Shown: piece after piece, positions 1 to 7,945 of the stretch
Layout: each line of letters starts with the position of its first letter
Numbering within the stretch: position 1 is the stretch's first letter
Assembly: GCF_014212055.1 (NCBI RefSeq)
Contig: NZ_JACJVO010000027.1
Location: 1 to 64,000 of the forward strand
Length of the DNA: 64,000 nucleotides
Direction: 5' to 3'
DNA from: Cohnella zeiphila
GTDB taxonomy: Bacteria > Bacillota > Bacilli > Paenibacillales > Paenibacillaceae
The notes under the pieces: generated by a model
Database searches by the model: none
What the model was told of the DNA's origin: nothing
Seen by the model: the letters and a program-made list of their open reading frames with translations, nothing else
Made by a program: the position numbers and the translations under genes

Positions 1-57
1 TGGTCAGCCCTTCACTCTAGCACAAAATTCCTTACTCGCCTCAGAGTGACGATTCGC

Positions 58-1248
58 TTACATTTTCTTATCGGTGAAGTAATAAACTAAAGCCGCCATT
101 GGCAGCGCCGCTCCAATCCAAGAGGTGAAATCCCAACCGCCGTAAGCATAAGACCAACTGGCCAAGAGGGAACCTATGGCTCCGCCGACAAAGAATATGG
201 ACATGAATAATCCATTTAACCTGCCTCTTGCTTCGCTTCCCAAGGAATAAATGGCGCGTTGCCCCAGAACTAGATTTCCCGATACGGCCATATCCAGCAT
301 AATCGCGGCTAACACGAGCAGGACGAGATCCGTTGTCGAATTACTTTGAAAAAGATAGGTCAACATAAAGGATATTGCGGCAATCGCCATTGCCAACCCG
401 GTCAGCAGTCGGGTCCAGCCTTTATCCGCCAGTCTTCCGGCGATCGGCGCCGCGACGGCACCCCCCACGCCAGCTAAGGCGAACAACGCGATGCCCTGCT
501 GGGACATTCCGAAGCGATCGGTCAATTGCATGGGGATGGCTGTCCAGAAGAGGCTGAAGGCTCCGAACAAGCAAGCCTGATAGAACGCCCGGCGACGCAA
601 GATGGGAGTATCCTTGAACAGCTTTGCTAAGGAGACGATCAACTCGCGGTAGCTTGTTGAAGAAGCCGGCCTACGCTGCGGAAGAAGCCACACCAACAGA
701 ATCGCTAAGACGGCAATCAGGATGGCCGATATCACGAAGACGACTCGCCAAATCCATACGCTGGCGATAAAGCTGGCCAACGGCCGGGCGAACATGATGC
801 CTAGCAGTAGCCCGCTCATGACGTTCCCGACCACTCGCCCGCGCTGCTCCTCGGAAGCCAAATAGGTGGCAAAGGGCACCAGGATTTGGGCGACAACGGA
901 ACCTAGCCCGATCAGCAGAGAAGCCGCCAGAAATACCGGCGCATTGGGGGCGAAAGCGGCTGCCAGCAAGGCCACGAACAAGACAGCTAGCGATATGGTC
1001 GCAAGACGCCGGTTCTCGATCAGGTCGCTGATGGGAACCACGAACAATAGCCCCACGACATAACCGATTTGCGTGATCGTGACGATAATACCGGCCGCCG
1101 CGGAAGACAGACCCGTGGAAACGCTGATCTGCCCTACCAAGGTTTGAGCGTAATATAAATTGGCCACGATAAAACCGCATGCGGCTGCTAGCAAAAAGAT
1201 CATCCCACTTGAAATCCGTTTTTCCTCTCTAACCTGTCCCGTTTGCAT
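58..1248 (-). CDS. MFS transporter (drug-exporter-like)
   Basis: A 396-residue integral membrane protein with about twelve hydrophobic segments, the usual size for a single major facilitator. Hydrophobic segments alternate with short charged loops, and a basic loop near the middle (LLPQRRPA, about residue 190) separates the two six-helix halves. The family exchanges or exports small molecules with protons. The start ATG at 1246-1248 is preceded by GGAGGAGG. It is transcribed divergently from a TetR regulator, and its promoter overlaps a TetR-like palindrome, so it is most likely a repressor-controlled efflux pump. The substrate cannot be read from the sequence. Confidence 0.88.
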   Translation of the reverse strand: MQTGQVREEKRISSGMIFLLAAACGFIVANLYYAQTLVGQISVSTGLSSAAAGIIVTITQIGYVVGLLFVVPISDLIENRRLATISLAVLFVALLAAAFAPNAPVFLAASLLIGLGSVVAQILVPFATYLASEEQRGRVVGNVMSGLLLGIMFARPLASFIASVWIWRVVFVISAILIAVLAILLVWLLPQRRPASSTSYRELIVSLAKLFKDTPILRRRAFYQACLFGAFSLFWTAIPMQLTDRFGMSQQGIALFALAGVGGAVAAPIAGRLADKGWTRLLTGLAMAIAAISFMLTYLFQSNSTTDLVLLVLAAIMLDMAVSGNLVLGQRAIYSLGSEARGRLNGLFMSIFFVGGAIGSLLASWSYAYGGWDFTSWIGAALPMAALVYYFTDKKM

Positions 1249-1283
1249 CAGAATCCTCCTCCATTGGTATTGAAAATAAATAA

Positions 1284-1344
1284 TGAACGTTTAGTTCACT
1301 AATCACTGTGACAATAATATATACTGAACGTACAGTATTGTAAA
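1284..1344 (-). promoter_or_regulatory. MFS promoter with two TetR-type operators
   Basis: On the minus strand a -35 TTTACA (1339-1344) and a -10 TATATT (1316-1321) are 17 bp apart. The spacer is almost entirely filled by the near-perfect palindrome TACTGAACGTACAGTA (1322-1337). A second palindrome, TGAAC-5nt-GTTCA (1284-1298), lies just past the predicted transcription start. Repressor bound there would block polymerase. That the divergent TetR protein binds these sites is inferred. Confidence 0.75.
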
Positions 1345-1370
1345 TAGGTGATTTTACTTTTAAATTTTTG

Positions 1371-1388
1371 TATAATGAACGTATTGTA
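1371..1388 (+). promoter_or_regulatory. tetR -10 box with an operator-like half-site
   Basis: A consensus -10 TATAAT lies at 1371-1376 with only a weak -35 upstream. TGAACGTATTGTA (1376-1388) overlaps its end and resembles the left part of the operator at 1322-1337, which suggests autoregulation. Confidence 0.5.
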
Positions 1389-1433
1389 TTTATTTCGGAT
1401 GCGCGTTCCATCGCGCGAAGGGGAGTTATACAG

Positions 1434-2015
1434 GTGAGCGCCAAAAGGGGACGTCCACGCAATGTCGAGACGGAGAAGGCAATCCTAGCCGCATCCTACG
1501 ATCTTTTGTTGAAGAACGGATTCGGAGCCGTAACGGTAGAGAAGATCGCGGAGCGCGCTGGCGTCAGCAAGGCCACGATCTATAAATGGTGGCCGAATAA
1601 GGCGGCCGTCGTGATGGACGGATTCCTCTCGGCCGCTTCTGACAGACTTCCCGTCCCCGACACAGGCTTCGTCCTTCAAGATATCCTCGACCATGTCAAA
1701 AACGTGACCCGGTTCATGACAAGTCCGGAAGGCCAAATCATCAAGGAACTGATCGGCGAAGGGCAGTTCGACTCCGGCCTTGCGGAGGCTTATCAGACCC
1801 GATATATCCAACCTCGGCGGCTGGAGGCGAGACAACTGCTGGAAAGGGGAGTTCGACACAGAGAATTGAAGGAAGATCTGGATATCGAACTGAGTATTGA
1901 CCTCCTGTACGGTCCCATCTTCTATCGACTGCTGGTTTTGGGCGATCCGATGGATGACGTTTATGTGGAAAAACTGGTCAGCTACTCGTTTGCGGGATTA
2001 CGTCGTACGAAATGA
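1434..2015 (+). CDS. TetR/AcrR family transcriptional regulator
   Basis: A 193-residue regulator. The N-terminal helix-turn-helix (residues ~10-55) contains VEKIAERAGVSKATIYKWW, diagnostic for TetR proteins, and the C-terminal half is the alpha-helical ligand and dimer domain (TetR_C type). The frame is open further upstream, but the GTG at 1434 is preferred because AAGGGGAG lies just upstream and the protein then begins with the usual basic tail (SAKRGRPRN). It lies head-to-head with the MFS gene, with operator-like palindromes between them, so it probably represses both genes until an inducer, perhaps the exported compound, binds. Confidence 0.9.
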   Translation: MSAKRGRPRNVETEKAILAASYDLLLKNGFGAVTVEKIAERAGVSKATIYKWWPNKAAVVMDGFLSAASDRLPVPDTGFVLQDILDHVKNVTRFMTSPEGQIIKELIGEGQFDSGLAEAYQTRYIQPRRLEARQLLERGVRHRELKEDLDIELSIDLLYGPIFYRLLVLGDPMDDVYVEKLVSYSFAGLRRTK

Positions 2016-2094
2016 CTAGCGGCAGTCTAGGAACATTTCAAACGGAAGACCAATAACTGATTGCGCTAACGGGATACGTTAACACAACATACGA

Positions 2095-2121
2095 GGCTGC
2101 CGACAACATCGGCAGCCTTTT
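2095..2121 (+). terminator. Intrinsic terminator after tetR
   Basis: GGCTGCCGA (2095-2103) and TCGGCAGCC (2109-2117) form a perfect 9-bp stem with a 5-nt loop, followed by TTTT. The remaining ~230 bases to the next gene show nothing recognisable. Confidence 0.8.
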
Positions 2122-2352
2122 CAATTGCAGATTTGATAAAGGAACTAGCACATTGTTATGCCGGTTCCGTTGGATCTTATACGCTGGGTAAGAATAAAAG
2201 AACTTGCTTTAATGTTAAACTGTCAGAATGATAACTCCCCAATATGTTGCAAGCTTCCCCGTTCGGCTCTTCCGTTGTACAATGAGGCTTGGCGTTTATT
2301 AGGAAGAAACGGCAGACCGTACGCTTCGAAGTAATGGGGTTGAACGAACCGC

Positions 2353-3291
2353 ATGGACATTTTTTTGCATGTTTTATGGAACAACGTATTGCCTTTATCC
2401 CTCTTGATCTGCATAGGAATCGTGATGCAGCGGATTTTTCGTTTAGATATCCGGACGCTATCCAAGATGAATTTTTATTTGTTCTCGCCGGCGCTGATGT
2501 TCGATCTTCTCTATACGACATCGATCTCCGGCAAGCTGTTCGGGAGCGTGCTTCTATTCTTCGTCCTGTTCATGGTCGCGCAGTATACGTTGGTTGAGAT
2601 CGTTGGAAGACTTCGCGGTACCGACGGAGCCAGGAGGGCTGCAATGCGCAATGCTGTCCTGTTCTACAATAGCGCCAATTACGGCATTCCGATCAATCAG
2701 CTTGCTTTCTCGAACAACGTTTACACGCAGTCGATCCAAATTATCATCATGATGATGCAATCGCTTATCCCTAACACGTACGGCATTTACAGCGTCAACG
2801 CTCACAAGTCGAATTGGCGGCAAATTCGCAAAGTGATCCTGTCGATGCCGATCATTTACGTCATCCCGCTGGCGCTGATCCTGCATGGGTTCGAGACGCC
2901 GCTTCCAGGCTTCATCGAGACTTCCGTCGGATACTTGTCGAATGCATTCATCGGCACGGCGCTGTTCACGTTGGGGGTTCAACTGGGCAGTATGAGCAGC
3001 GGCTTCAATATGAAAATAGCGGTCGATGTCGGAATCGCGACGACACTGCGTCTGGCGGTCGGACCTCTGCTTGCATGGGGGGCTATATTCGTCCTGCGGC
3101 TCTTCATGGACATAGACGATCTGACGGCAGCGGCACTGATCGTCTCGTCGGCCGTCCCGACCTCGCTGTCCAGCGTACTGCTCGCGGTCGAGTTTGACTC
3201 CGAACCGGATTTCGCTTCGCAGACGGTCTTGGCGACGACCGCAGCTAGCCTGATCACCGTGACGACGGTCATCTATTTACTGCCCATTTGA
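2353..3291 (+). CDS. AEC family transporter (auxin efflux carrier/malate permease type)
   Basis: A 312-residue membrane protein with about ten hydrophobic helices, matching AEC-family carriers of organic acids. Supporting stretches are NSANYGIPIN (~residue 102), typical of the conserved helix of this family, and the late VSSAVPTSLSSVLLAVEFD segment where AEC proteins have a conserved proline-containing motif. The ATG at 2353 has only a weak ribosome site (ATGGGG ~15 nt upstream), so the start is less certain than the frame. It stands alone between a terminator and a broken small gene. The substrate is unknown; malate or another carboxylate is the family default. Confidence 0.85.
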   Translation: MDIFLHVLWNNVLPLSLLICIGIVMQRIFRLDIRTLSKMNFYLFSPALMFDLLYTTSISGKLFGSVLLFFVLFMVAQYTLVEIVGRLRGTDGARRAAMRNAVLFYNSANYGIPINQLAFSNNVYTQSIQIIIMMMQSLIPNTYGIYSVNAHKSNWRQIRKVILSMPIIYVIPLALILHGFETPLPGFIETSVGYLSNAFIGTALFTLGVQLGSMSSGFNMKIAVDVGIATTLRLAVGPLLAWGAIFVLRLFMDIDDLTAAALIVSSAVPTSLSSVLLAVEFDSEPDFASQTVLATTAASLITVTTVIYLLPI

Positions 3292-3329
3292 AATTTGCCT
3301 GATCTACACTGCAGGTGCCGTCCCGTTAG

Positions 3330-3598
3330 TTGAATAGTACAACGGCATTCAAGGGCATTTTTGAATTGCTTCGTATTATTTTGATAGTCGTACTTCTTGG
3401 AGGGTTTTTGGAATATTTAGTTAGAGTAATCTACTCTGAAATTGGTATAAACATTGATAAATATAACTGGATAGCAATGCTTGGTATTTTCATTTGTACA
3501 AAGGAAAAGGAAGGGACAAGCTTTCAAAAGTAGCAACCCAACTCTTTCTTTTAATCTCTATATTGTTAATAATAGGTACGCTTGCAAAAGGTAAATGA
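3330..3598 (+). pseudogene. Small membrane protein gene with a frameshift
   Basis: The first frame (TTG at 3330) encodes a 67-residue product with one strong hydrophobic segment (ILIVVLLGGFLEYLV) and ends early in charged residues. From about 3494 a different frame continues as LYKGKGRDKLSKVATQLFLL followed by a second hydrophobic stretch (ISILLIIGTLAKGK) and a TGA at 3596-3598. The two halves read as one ~90-residue two-helix protein interrupted by loss of one base in a T-rich run near 3493. This could be a real mutation or a sequencing error. Its stop overlaps an ATG of the following acetyltransferase frame. Confidence 0.6.
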
Positions 3599-3615
3599 GC
3601 AAGGGAGGTACTGCT

Positions 3616-4119
3616 GTGGAAAATAACTATACACCTATGGCATTTCGGTTGAAAACTGAACGACTCGAACTGAATATGTGGGAGGAATCCGATGCAGACT
3701 GGCTGAGGAAGCTTATTCATGAGCGTGGAGTGGACATGCCCACACTCGACGCCACTCGAAGCCTAATCATCGATATGCGCAAGAAAGCATTCGAAAATGG
3801 GATTTCCCTGCTCACTATTCGCCGCCGTGACGAGGGCGATTTCATCGGATACTGTGGCCTTATTATCGGTCGTACTACACTTGAAGAGCCTGAGATCGCA
3901 TACGAACTGTTCCGCAGTGCTCACGGTAAAGGCTATGCGACTGAAGCGGCATCTGTGGTCTTGGATGCCGCGATAGCCACCAAGCGCAGTCGGCTCTGGT
4001 CGACTGTGGGTGCATGGAATGTTGCATCCTTCCGAGTTCTCGAAAAACTAGGCTTTGAGCGGCACCATAGTACGTGGAATGAGAGCGGCGAGATTGTTTG
4101 GAACAAGCGTGAACTTTAG
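3616..4119 (+). CDS. GNAT family N-acetyltransferase (RimJ/RimL-like)
   Basis: A 167-residue acetyltransferase. It opens with the RimJ/RimL-type FRLKTERLELNMW and contains the acetyl-CoA pyrophosphate loop HGKGYATEA at about residue 103, followed by LWSTVGAWNVASFRVLEKLGF, the usual C-terminal GNAT signature with an Asn and a Phe before the final strand. GTG at 3616 is chosen over the upstream in-frame ATG at 3595 because AAGGGAGGT ends 6 nt before it. It would transfer an acetyl group from acetyl-CoA to an amine, either a protein N-terminus or a small molecule; the substrate cannot be read. Confidence 0.88.
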   Translation: MENNYTPMAFRLKTERLELNMWEESDADWLRKLIHERGVDMPTLDATRSLIIDMRKKAFENGISLLTIRRRDEGDFIGYCGLIIGRTTLEEPEIAYELFRSAHGKGYATEAASVVLDAAIATKRSRLWSTVGAWNVASFRVLEKLGFERHHSTWNESGEIVWNKREL

Positions 4120-4147
4120 AGAGATGGACAATCTAGGGCTTTTCTGT

Positions 4148-4185
4148 AAAAAAGACGGCTATTCGGAATTTGTGGTGGAATAGCC
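4148..4185 (-). terminator. Intrinsic terminator for the AraC-type gene
   Basis: On the minus strand an 8-bp stem (GGCTATTC/GAATAGCC, 4178-4185 and 4157-4164, 13-nt loop) is followed by GTCTTTTTTAC. It lies ~180 bp after the stop of the minus-strand AraC gene. The same stem has no T-run on the plus strand. Confidence 0.6.
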
Positions 4186-4364
4186 ATCGTTGACATAATA
4201 TTATAAAATAGGATTATATGGTTATAATACCATTTTTTGTATTTAAAAGTATTGATATGTTAATTCCTCTTCTCTTAGTGTCAAAAGGTAGGTGTAGTTA
4301 TTTACGAATAATAAAGATTTAGACTGAAATAATAATGTTGTAGACTGAAAAGACCCACTATCTC

Positions 4365-5210
4365 CTATTGGTATGAAGCCCCTATATGATCGTGATGAAA
4401 TTGATTGACCTTTTGAGAGATATTCTTGGGAGTAATCCCGGAAAATTGTTTGATATCACGAATAAAATGCGATTGATCATGGAAGTTGAGGGCATAAGCA
4501 ACATCGCTTAACCGCTCATATTCCCCGGTATCCATCAACCTTATCGCTTCATTAAACCGTTTCACCCGAATATAAAATTGTGGCGTAACACCGACTGTTT
4601 GCACAAATCTTTTTTCATACTGGCGTTCCGATATATGCAAATGTCTAAGCAAATCTTTTACGGTGATCGCTTTAATATTCTCATGGATGAAACTCAAGCT
4701 TTCCTCTACCAAAAGATCCCGAGGCCGGGCATGTCGGAGCTTTGCCAATAAAAAGGTAGAAAGGAGCTCGACACATTCCTGACCGCTCTTGGCATCATTA
4801 ACCAATTGTGCGTTAAGTTCTTCCCCTGAGAAGTCGGGATACCATCTATTCGCATTGGTCAGAATGGATGCATCCATACCGAACAGCGTTTTAAGAGCGT
4901 GAGGCTTCAGAACGGCTTGTACCGAAAGGTACGACCCGCTTTTAAAATTCATAACAGCAAGCTCTGTAATCTGCCCATGAAGAAATAAAGTCGGCAGATG
5001 AACGATGCGTCCGGAGTTGGTGACGATGCATTTAATGGCCGAATCCCCGTTATGATGCTGAAATACGAGACCAGGCAAGCCATTCGGACATACTTTTATA
5101 GCCGTTCCTTCCGAACCTGCGTATTCGGCTATTCGAAAATGCTCGACATCGCCCTTTAGATCTTCCAACGGGGGAACATAGCTAAATGTAATCGATCTCA
5201 CGAAGCCCAT
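4365..5210 (-). CDS. AraC family transcriptional regulator
   Basis: A 281-residue regulator with the domain order of AraC proteins that carry an N-terminal DUF6597-like sensing domain (about residues 1-150) and a C-terminal double helix-turn-helix (about 175-272). The HTH part contains ITVKDLLRHLHISERQYEKR and the second-helix signature LSDVAYALNFHDQSHFIRD, then FSGITPKN where AraC proteins have 'G.TP..(Y/F)'. The ATG at 5210 follows an AAAGGAGAAA sequence. It is divergent from a RibD-C/DHFR-like gene starting 208 bp away, which is its most likely target. Confidence 0.88.
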   Translation of the reverse strand: MGFVRSITFSYVPPLEDLKGDVEHFRIAEYAGSEGTAIKVCPNGLPGLVFQHHNGDSAIKCIVTNSGRIVHLPTLFLHGQITELAVMNFKSGSYLSVQAVLKPHALKTLFGMDASILTNANRWYPDFSGEELNAQLVNDAKSGQECVELLSTFLLAKLRHARPRDLLVEESLSFIHENIKAITVKDLLRHLHISERQYEKRFVQTVGVTPQFYIRVKRFNEAIRLMDTGEYERLSDVAYALNFHDQSHFIRDIKQFSGITPKNISQKVNQFHHDHIGASYQ

Positions 5211-5418
5211 TTCTCCTTTCTTTTTTCATTACATGTATTACTACGCTGCAACACAAAAACCCTTCATCCGCTTCGTGCAGTACGTCGTGTGCATTGGTTC
5301 CCACGTTGCTTTGGAGATGAGAGCGGAGAATGACGGATTTGTACAATTATACGGATGATTCTCGTGGTATTCTGACAAAGTAACTTAAATGGCGCATCCA
5401 TTGAGAGGAGCTGGAGAA

Positions 5419-6012
5419 ATGAGCAAGGTAGTAGTGATCGAGCACCTGACGCTCGACGGTGTGATGCAGGGGCCTGCGCGGCCCGACGAGGACACCCGGA
5501 ACGGTTTCGAGTACGGCGGCTGGGGGGCGGAGGCCGGCAATGATCCCGTGATGTTGAAGGTGCTGGGCGCGAGTATGGGCAGCTCGTGGTCCCTGTTGGT
5601 CGGTCGTACCACCTATGAGGACTTCTTTAAGATCTGGCCCAACCAGCCTAAGCCTAACCCCTTTACCGAAGCGCTTAACAACGTGGAGAAGTTCGTGGCT
5701 TCCACCACCTTGTCAGAACCGCTGCCTTGGAGGAATTCCACACTGCTGAAGGGCGATGCCGCCGACGCGGTCGCCAAGCTCAAAAAGGAGCTTGATAAAA
5801 ACCTAGTGGTATTCGGCAGCGGCGTGCTGGTGCAATCGCTGATGAAGCGTAACCTGATCGACGAGTACGTCCTGCAGATCCACCCGCTGGTGCTCGGCAA
5901 AGGACGCCGCCTGTTCCTTGATGGCAGCCCGATTACGCACCTCAGACTTGTCGACTCGGTAACCACGGGAACCGGTGTCATGATTGCGACATATCGACCG
6001 TCTACTTGCTGA
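5419..6012 (+). CDS. Dihydrofolate reductase family protein (RibD C-terminal domain)
   Basis: A 197-residue protein of the RibD-C/DHFR-like fold. It shows the typical start VVVIEHLTLDGVMQGP, the cluster GFEYGGWG, the nucleotide-loop region LLVGRTTYEDF, and the late VFGSGVLVQSL and HPLVLGKGRRLF segments common to bacterial 'YyaP/YwjB-like' reductases. These bind NADPH and reduce a pteridine- or pyrimidine-like substrate, but the physiological substrate is rarely known. ATG 5419 is chosen because GAGAGGAG lies 8-15 nt upstream. A paralogue lies at 11607. It is head-to-head with an AraC regulator. Confidence 0.85.
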   Translation: MSKVVVIEHLTLDGVMQGPARPDEDTRNGFEYGGWGAEAGNDPVMLKVLGASMGSSWSLLVGRTTYEDFFKIWPNQPKPNPFTEALNNVEKFVASTTLSEPLPWRNSTLLKGDAADAVAKLKKELDKNLVVFGSGVLVQSLMKRNLIDEYVLQIHPLVLGKGRRLFLDGSPITHLRLVDSVTTGTGVMIATYRPSTC

Positions 6013-6264
6013 CGAAGTCTATTTAACGAGATCAACCTTAGCGGTAGAATTGTAACGCCGTGCTGACCGCCTATCGGCTCCCCTGCGCGTGGACTGAACC
6101 CCAGTGTTCGTTTATAAAAAGCAAGGTTTTTTGTAAGATGGAACAGAGAGAATAATCACTAGAGGTAGGGACTTAATTCAGGTTAGATATATAAAGGTAT
6201 TGAAGGAAACCTGTTAATCGTTAAGCTAATGATACGATAGTTGAATGGCAGTCTACAATTTTAT
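6013..6264. other. Gene-free stretch before the insertion-sequence remnant
   Basis: AT-rich DNA with no coding-like frame or convincing promoter. It separates the reductase gene from the left inverted repeat of the ISL3-type remnant. Confidence 0.5.
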
Positions 6265-6343
6265 TATTCGGATTTAACTTATGAAACAGTTCAATACTGC
6301 ATCGAGTCTAACACATTTTATAAATTATCTTGTCCATTAATCG

Positions 6344-7159
6344 TTGCTGGATATTCTTCCTAATCGCAATAAGGAAACGGTTGTAGGCTTTCTCTCATGC
6401 CTTCCAAACAGAGGACGAATACAATACGTCACAATGGATATGTGGCAGCCATATAAGGACGCTGTGAGGGCTGTACTGCCCAAGGCTACTATCATCGTCG
6501 ATAAGTTTCACGTTGTACGTATGGCGAATCAAGCGTTAGAAACCATCCGCAAACAGCTTAGAGAGGGCTTATCACCGAAGGAAAGGCGTGGGCTTATGCA
6601 CGATCGCTTTATCCTTCTAAAACGTCACAAAGAGCTCACAGAGATGGACAAGATAAAGCTTGCACTATGGACGAAGAATCACCCCTCTCTCGGCATTGCT
6701 TACGAATTGAAAGAATCGTTCTTTGCTTTGTGGGATAGCGACAGCGGACAAAAAGCATACCTCAAATATCACGATTGGAAAGCCAAGATACCAAAGGAAC
6801 TACAATCAGCTTTTGAGCCTCTTACAAAGGCTATGGAGAACTGGGAAGCTGAAATATTCGCCTACTTCGACCACCGCATTACAAACGCCTATACGGAGTC
6901 TCTGAATAGTCTTATACGTGTCATTAACCGTTTGGGTAGGGGCTATTCATTCGAAGCCCTACGAGCCAAAATACTCTTTACAGAGGGGCTTGCAAAACAA
7001 CGGAAGCCTAAGTATCAGCGGCGGATCGATGACTACGTACTGGAAGAAAACTTCACGATGTTCAAAATGCCGCCCGTTATTCGTGAACCAGAAGAAACAA
7101 CCCTGCTTGGAATCGATCTTTCCACCTTGATTGAGAAATTGGAGAAGGGCGAATTATAA
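6344..7159 (+). pseudogene. ISL3 family transposase, C-terminal fragment
   Basis: A 271-codon open frame matching the second half of ISL3 transposases (DDE_Tnp_ISL3). Recognisable segments are LPNRNKETVVGFL, the aspartate motif TMDMWQPYKDAV, the second aspartate region IIVDKFHVVRMAN, and the glutamate helix TNAYTESLNSLIRVINRLG, followed by GYSFEALRAKILF. Full-length members are about 400 residues; here the zinc-binding and HTH N-terminus and the first catalytic Asp are absent. TAA at 6338-6340 closes the frame just upstream, with no ribosome site. It is therefore presumed inactive. GC content is lower than in the neighbouring genes. Confidence 0.85.
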
Positions 7160-7167
7160 GCCCTTTT
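7145..7167 (+). terminator. Intrinsic terminator at the transposase 3' end
   Basis: AAGGGC (7145-7150) pairs with GCCCTT (7160-7165), followed by TT. The stem overlaps the transposase stop codon and lies inside the right inverted repeat of the element. Confidence 0.5.
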
Positions 7168-7268
7168 CCACTATTAAATCCGAATACCCAAAAAGACTAA
7201 TCGTACAAAGGGCCATCTCGGCCCTCCCCGTTGAAAACAAAAACAATATCTCGCCTTCCCGGAACGAT

Positions 7269-7640
7269 TTACCCGGGAAAATGTCCTAGCTCCGCGCCTT
7301 GAGCAATCGCCAAAGCAATGGCCAGAATCATCAGCACAACGGCGGGCGCCGTTTTCGAGCCCGAATCCCCGACCCTGATGTGAGCCGCTGTCGCGCACAG
7401 CATTATGAACGCGAACCAGATCCCCGCCCAAGCCGCCCAGCTTGGCTCCCAGAAGCCGACGACGAGGGCGGCCACGCCGATATACTGCGTCAGCCCGGTA
7501 AAGACGCGAAACCATTGCGGCAGCCTCAGACGCTGAAAGCTTTCCACCTGAAATTTGAGTCCAAATACCTTCGTCGACCCCGACATCAGAAACGCCGCGA
7601 CTAGCAAAATATCCAAAACCAAAGCCAAGATATGAATCAC
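7269..7640 (-). CDS. DoxX family membrane protein
   Basis: A 123-residue protein with four predicted transmembrane helices, as in DoxX-like proteins. The first helix ends with FLMSGSTKVFGLKFQVESF, the characteristic DoxX region where a Gly and Lys follow helix one, and helix two contains FTGLTQYIGVAALVVGFW. GTG at 7640 is the start, with AAGGAG 6 nt upstream. DoxX proteins are small membrane proteins linked to redox or oxidative-stress functions; no specific activity can be assigned. The gene stands alone, and a short GC hairpin at 7209-7225 follows it. Confidence 0.8.
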   Translation of the reverse strand: MIHILALVLDILLVAAFLMSGSTKVFGLKFQVESFQRLRLPQWFRVFTGLTQYIGVAALVVGFWEPSWAAWAGIWFAFIMLCATAAHIRVGDSGSKTAPAVVLMILAIALAIAQGAELGHFPG

Positions 7641-7736
7641 CCATCGCTCCTTCGCCTTAAATACAACGGATACAGGCAGATTATAGGGCGATTCCCCGAC
7701 GGTTGCAAGAAGACGGGGACAGGGTACAAGAGCTCA

Positions 7737-7795
7737 GTGAGGCTGCCGCTGGATCGAGCGGCGGCCTCACTCCGCTAATGGGCAGATTAGTCCCT
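7737..7795. repeat. Hairpin repeat element, copy 1
   Basis: GTGAGGCTGCCGCT (7737-7750) pairs with AGCGGCGGCCTCAC (7757-7770) across a 6-nt loop, with one G-T pair. It is followed by CCGCTAATGGGCAGATTAGT. The stem core and the GGGCAG-TTAGT tail recur at 9559 and 11327, so this is a dispersed repeat rather than a private terminator. Confidence 0.6.
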
Positions 7796-7945
7796 CTAAC
7801 CCATTGAAAACGAACCCACGAATGGTAAAGTTTAGGCGAGTAAGGAATGAACAAATCCAAGATCGGGCGGTTTTATGATGTGGGGTGGTTGCCAAGTCGT
7901 GCTCGAAAGGTCGGATTAGACGCGTCTGAACAACAGGAGAGGAGA

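Larger units (their letters stand above)
6265..7186 (+). mobile_element. Internally deleted ISL3-family insertion sequence
   Basis: A 13-bp perfect inverted repeat, TATTCGGATTTAA (6265-6277) and TTAAATCCGAATA (7174-7186), brackets a transposase fragment. At about 0.92 kb it is shorter than usual for ISL3 elements (roughly 1.2-1.5 kb), and the missing part corresponds to the transposase N-terminus. I saw no matching target-site duplication just outside the repeats, so the exact element ends, or whether a flank was rearranged, remain uncertain. Confidence 0.65.
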
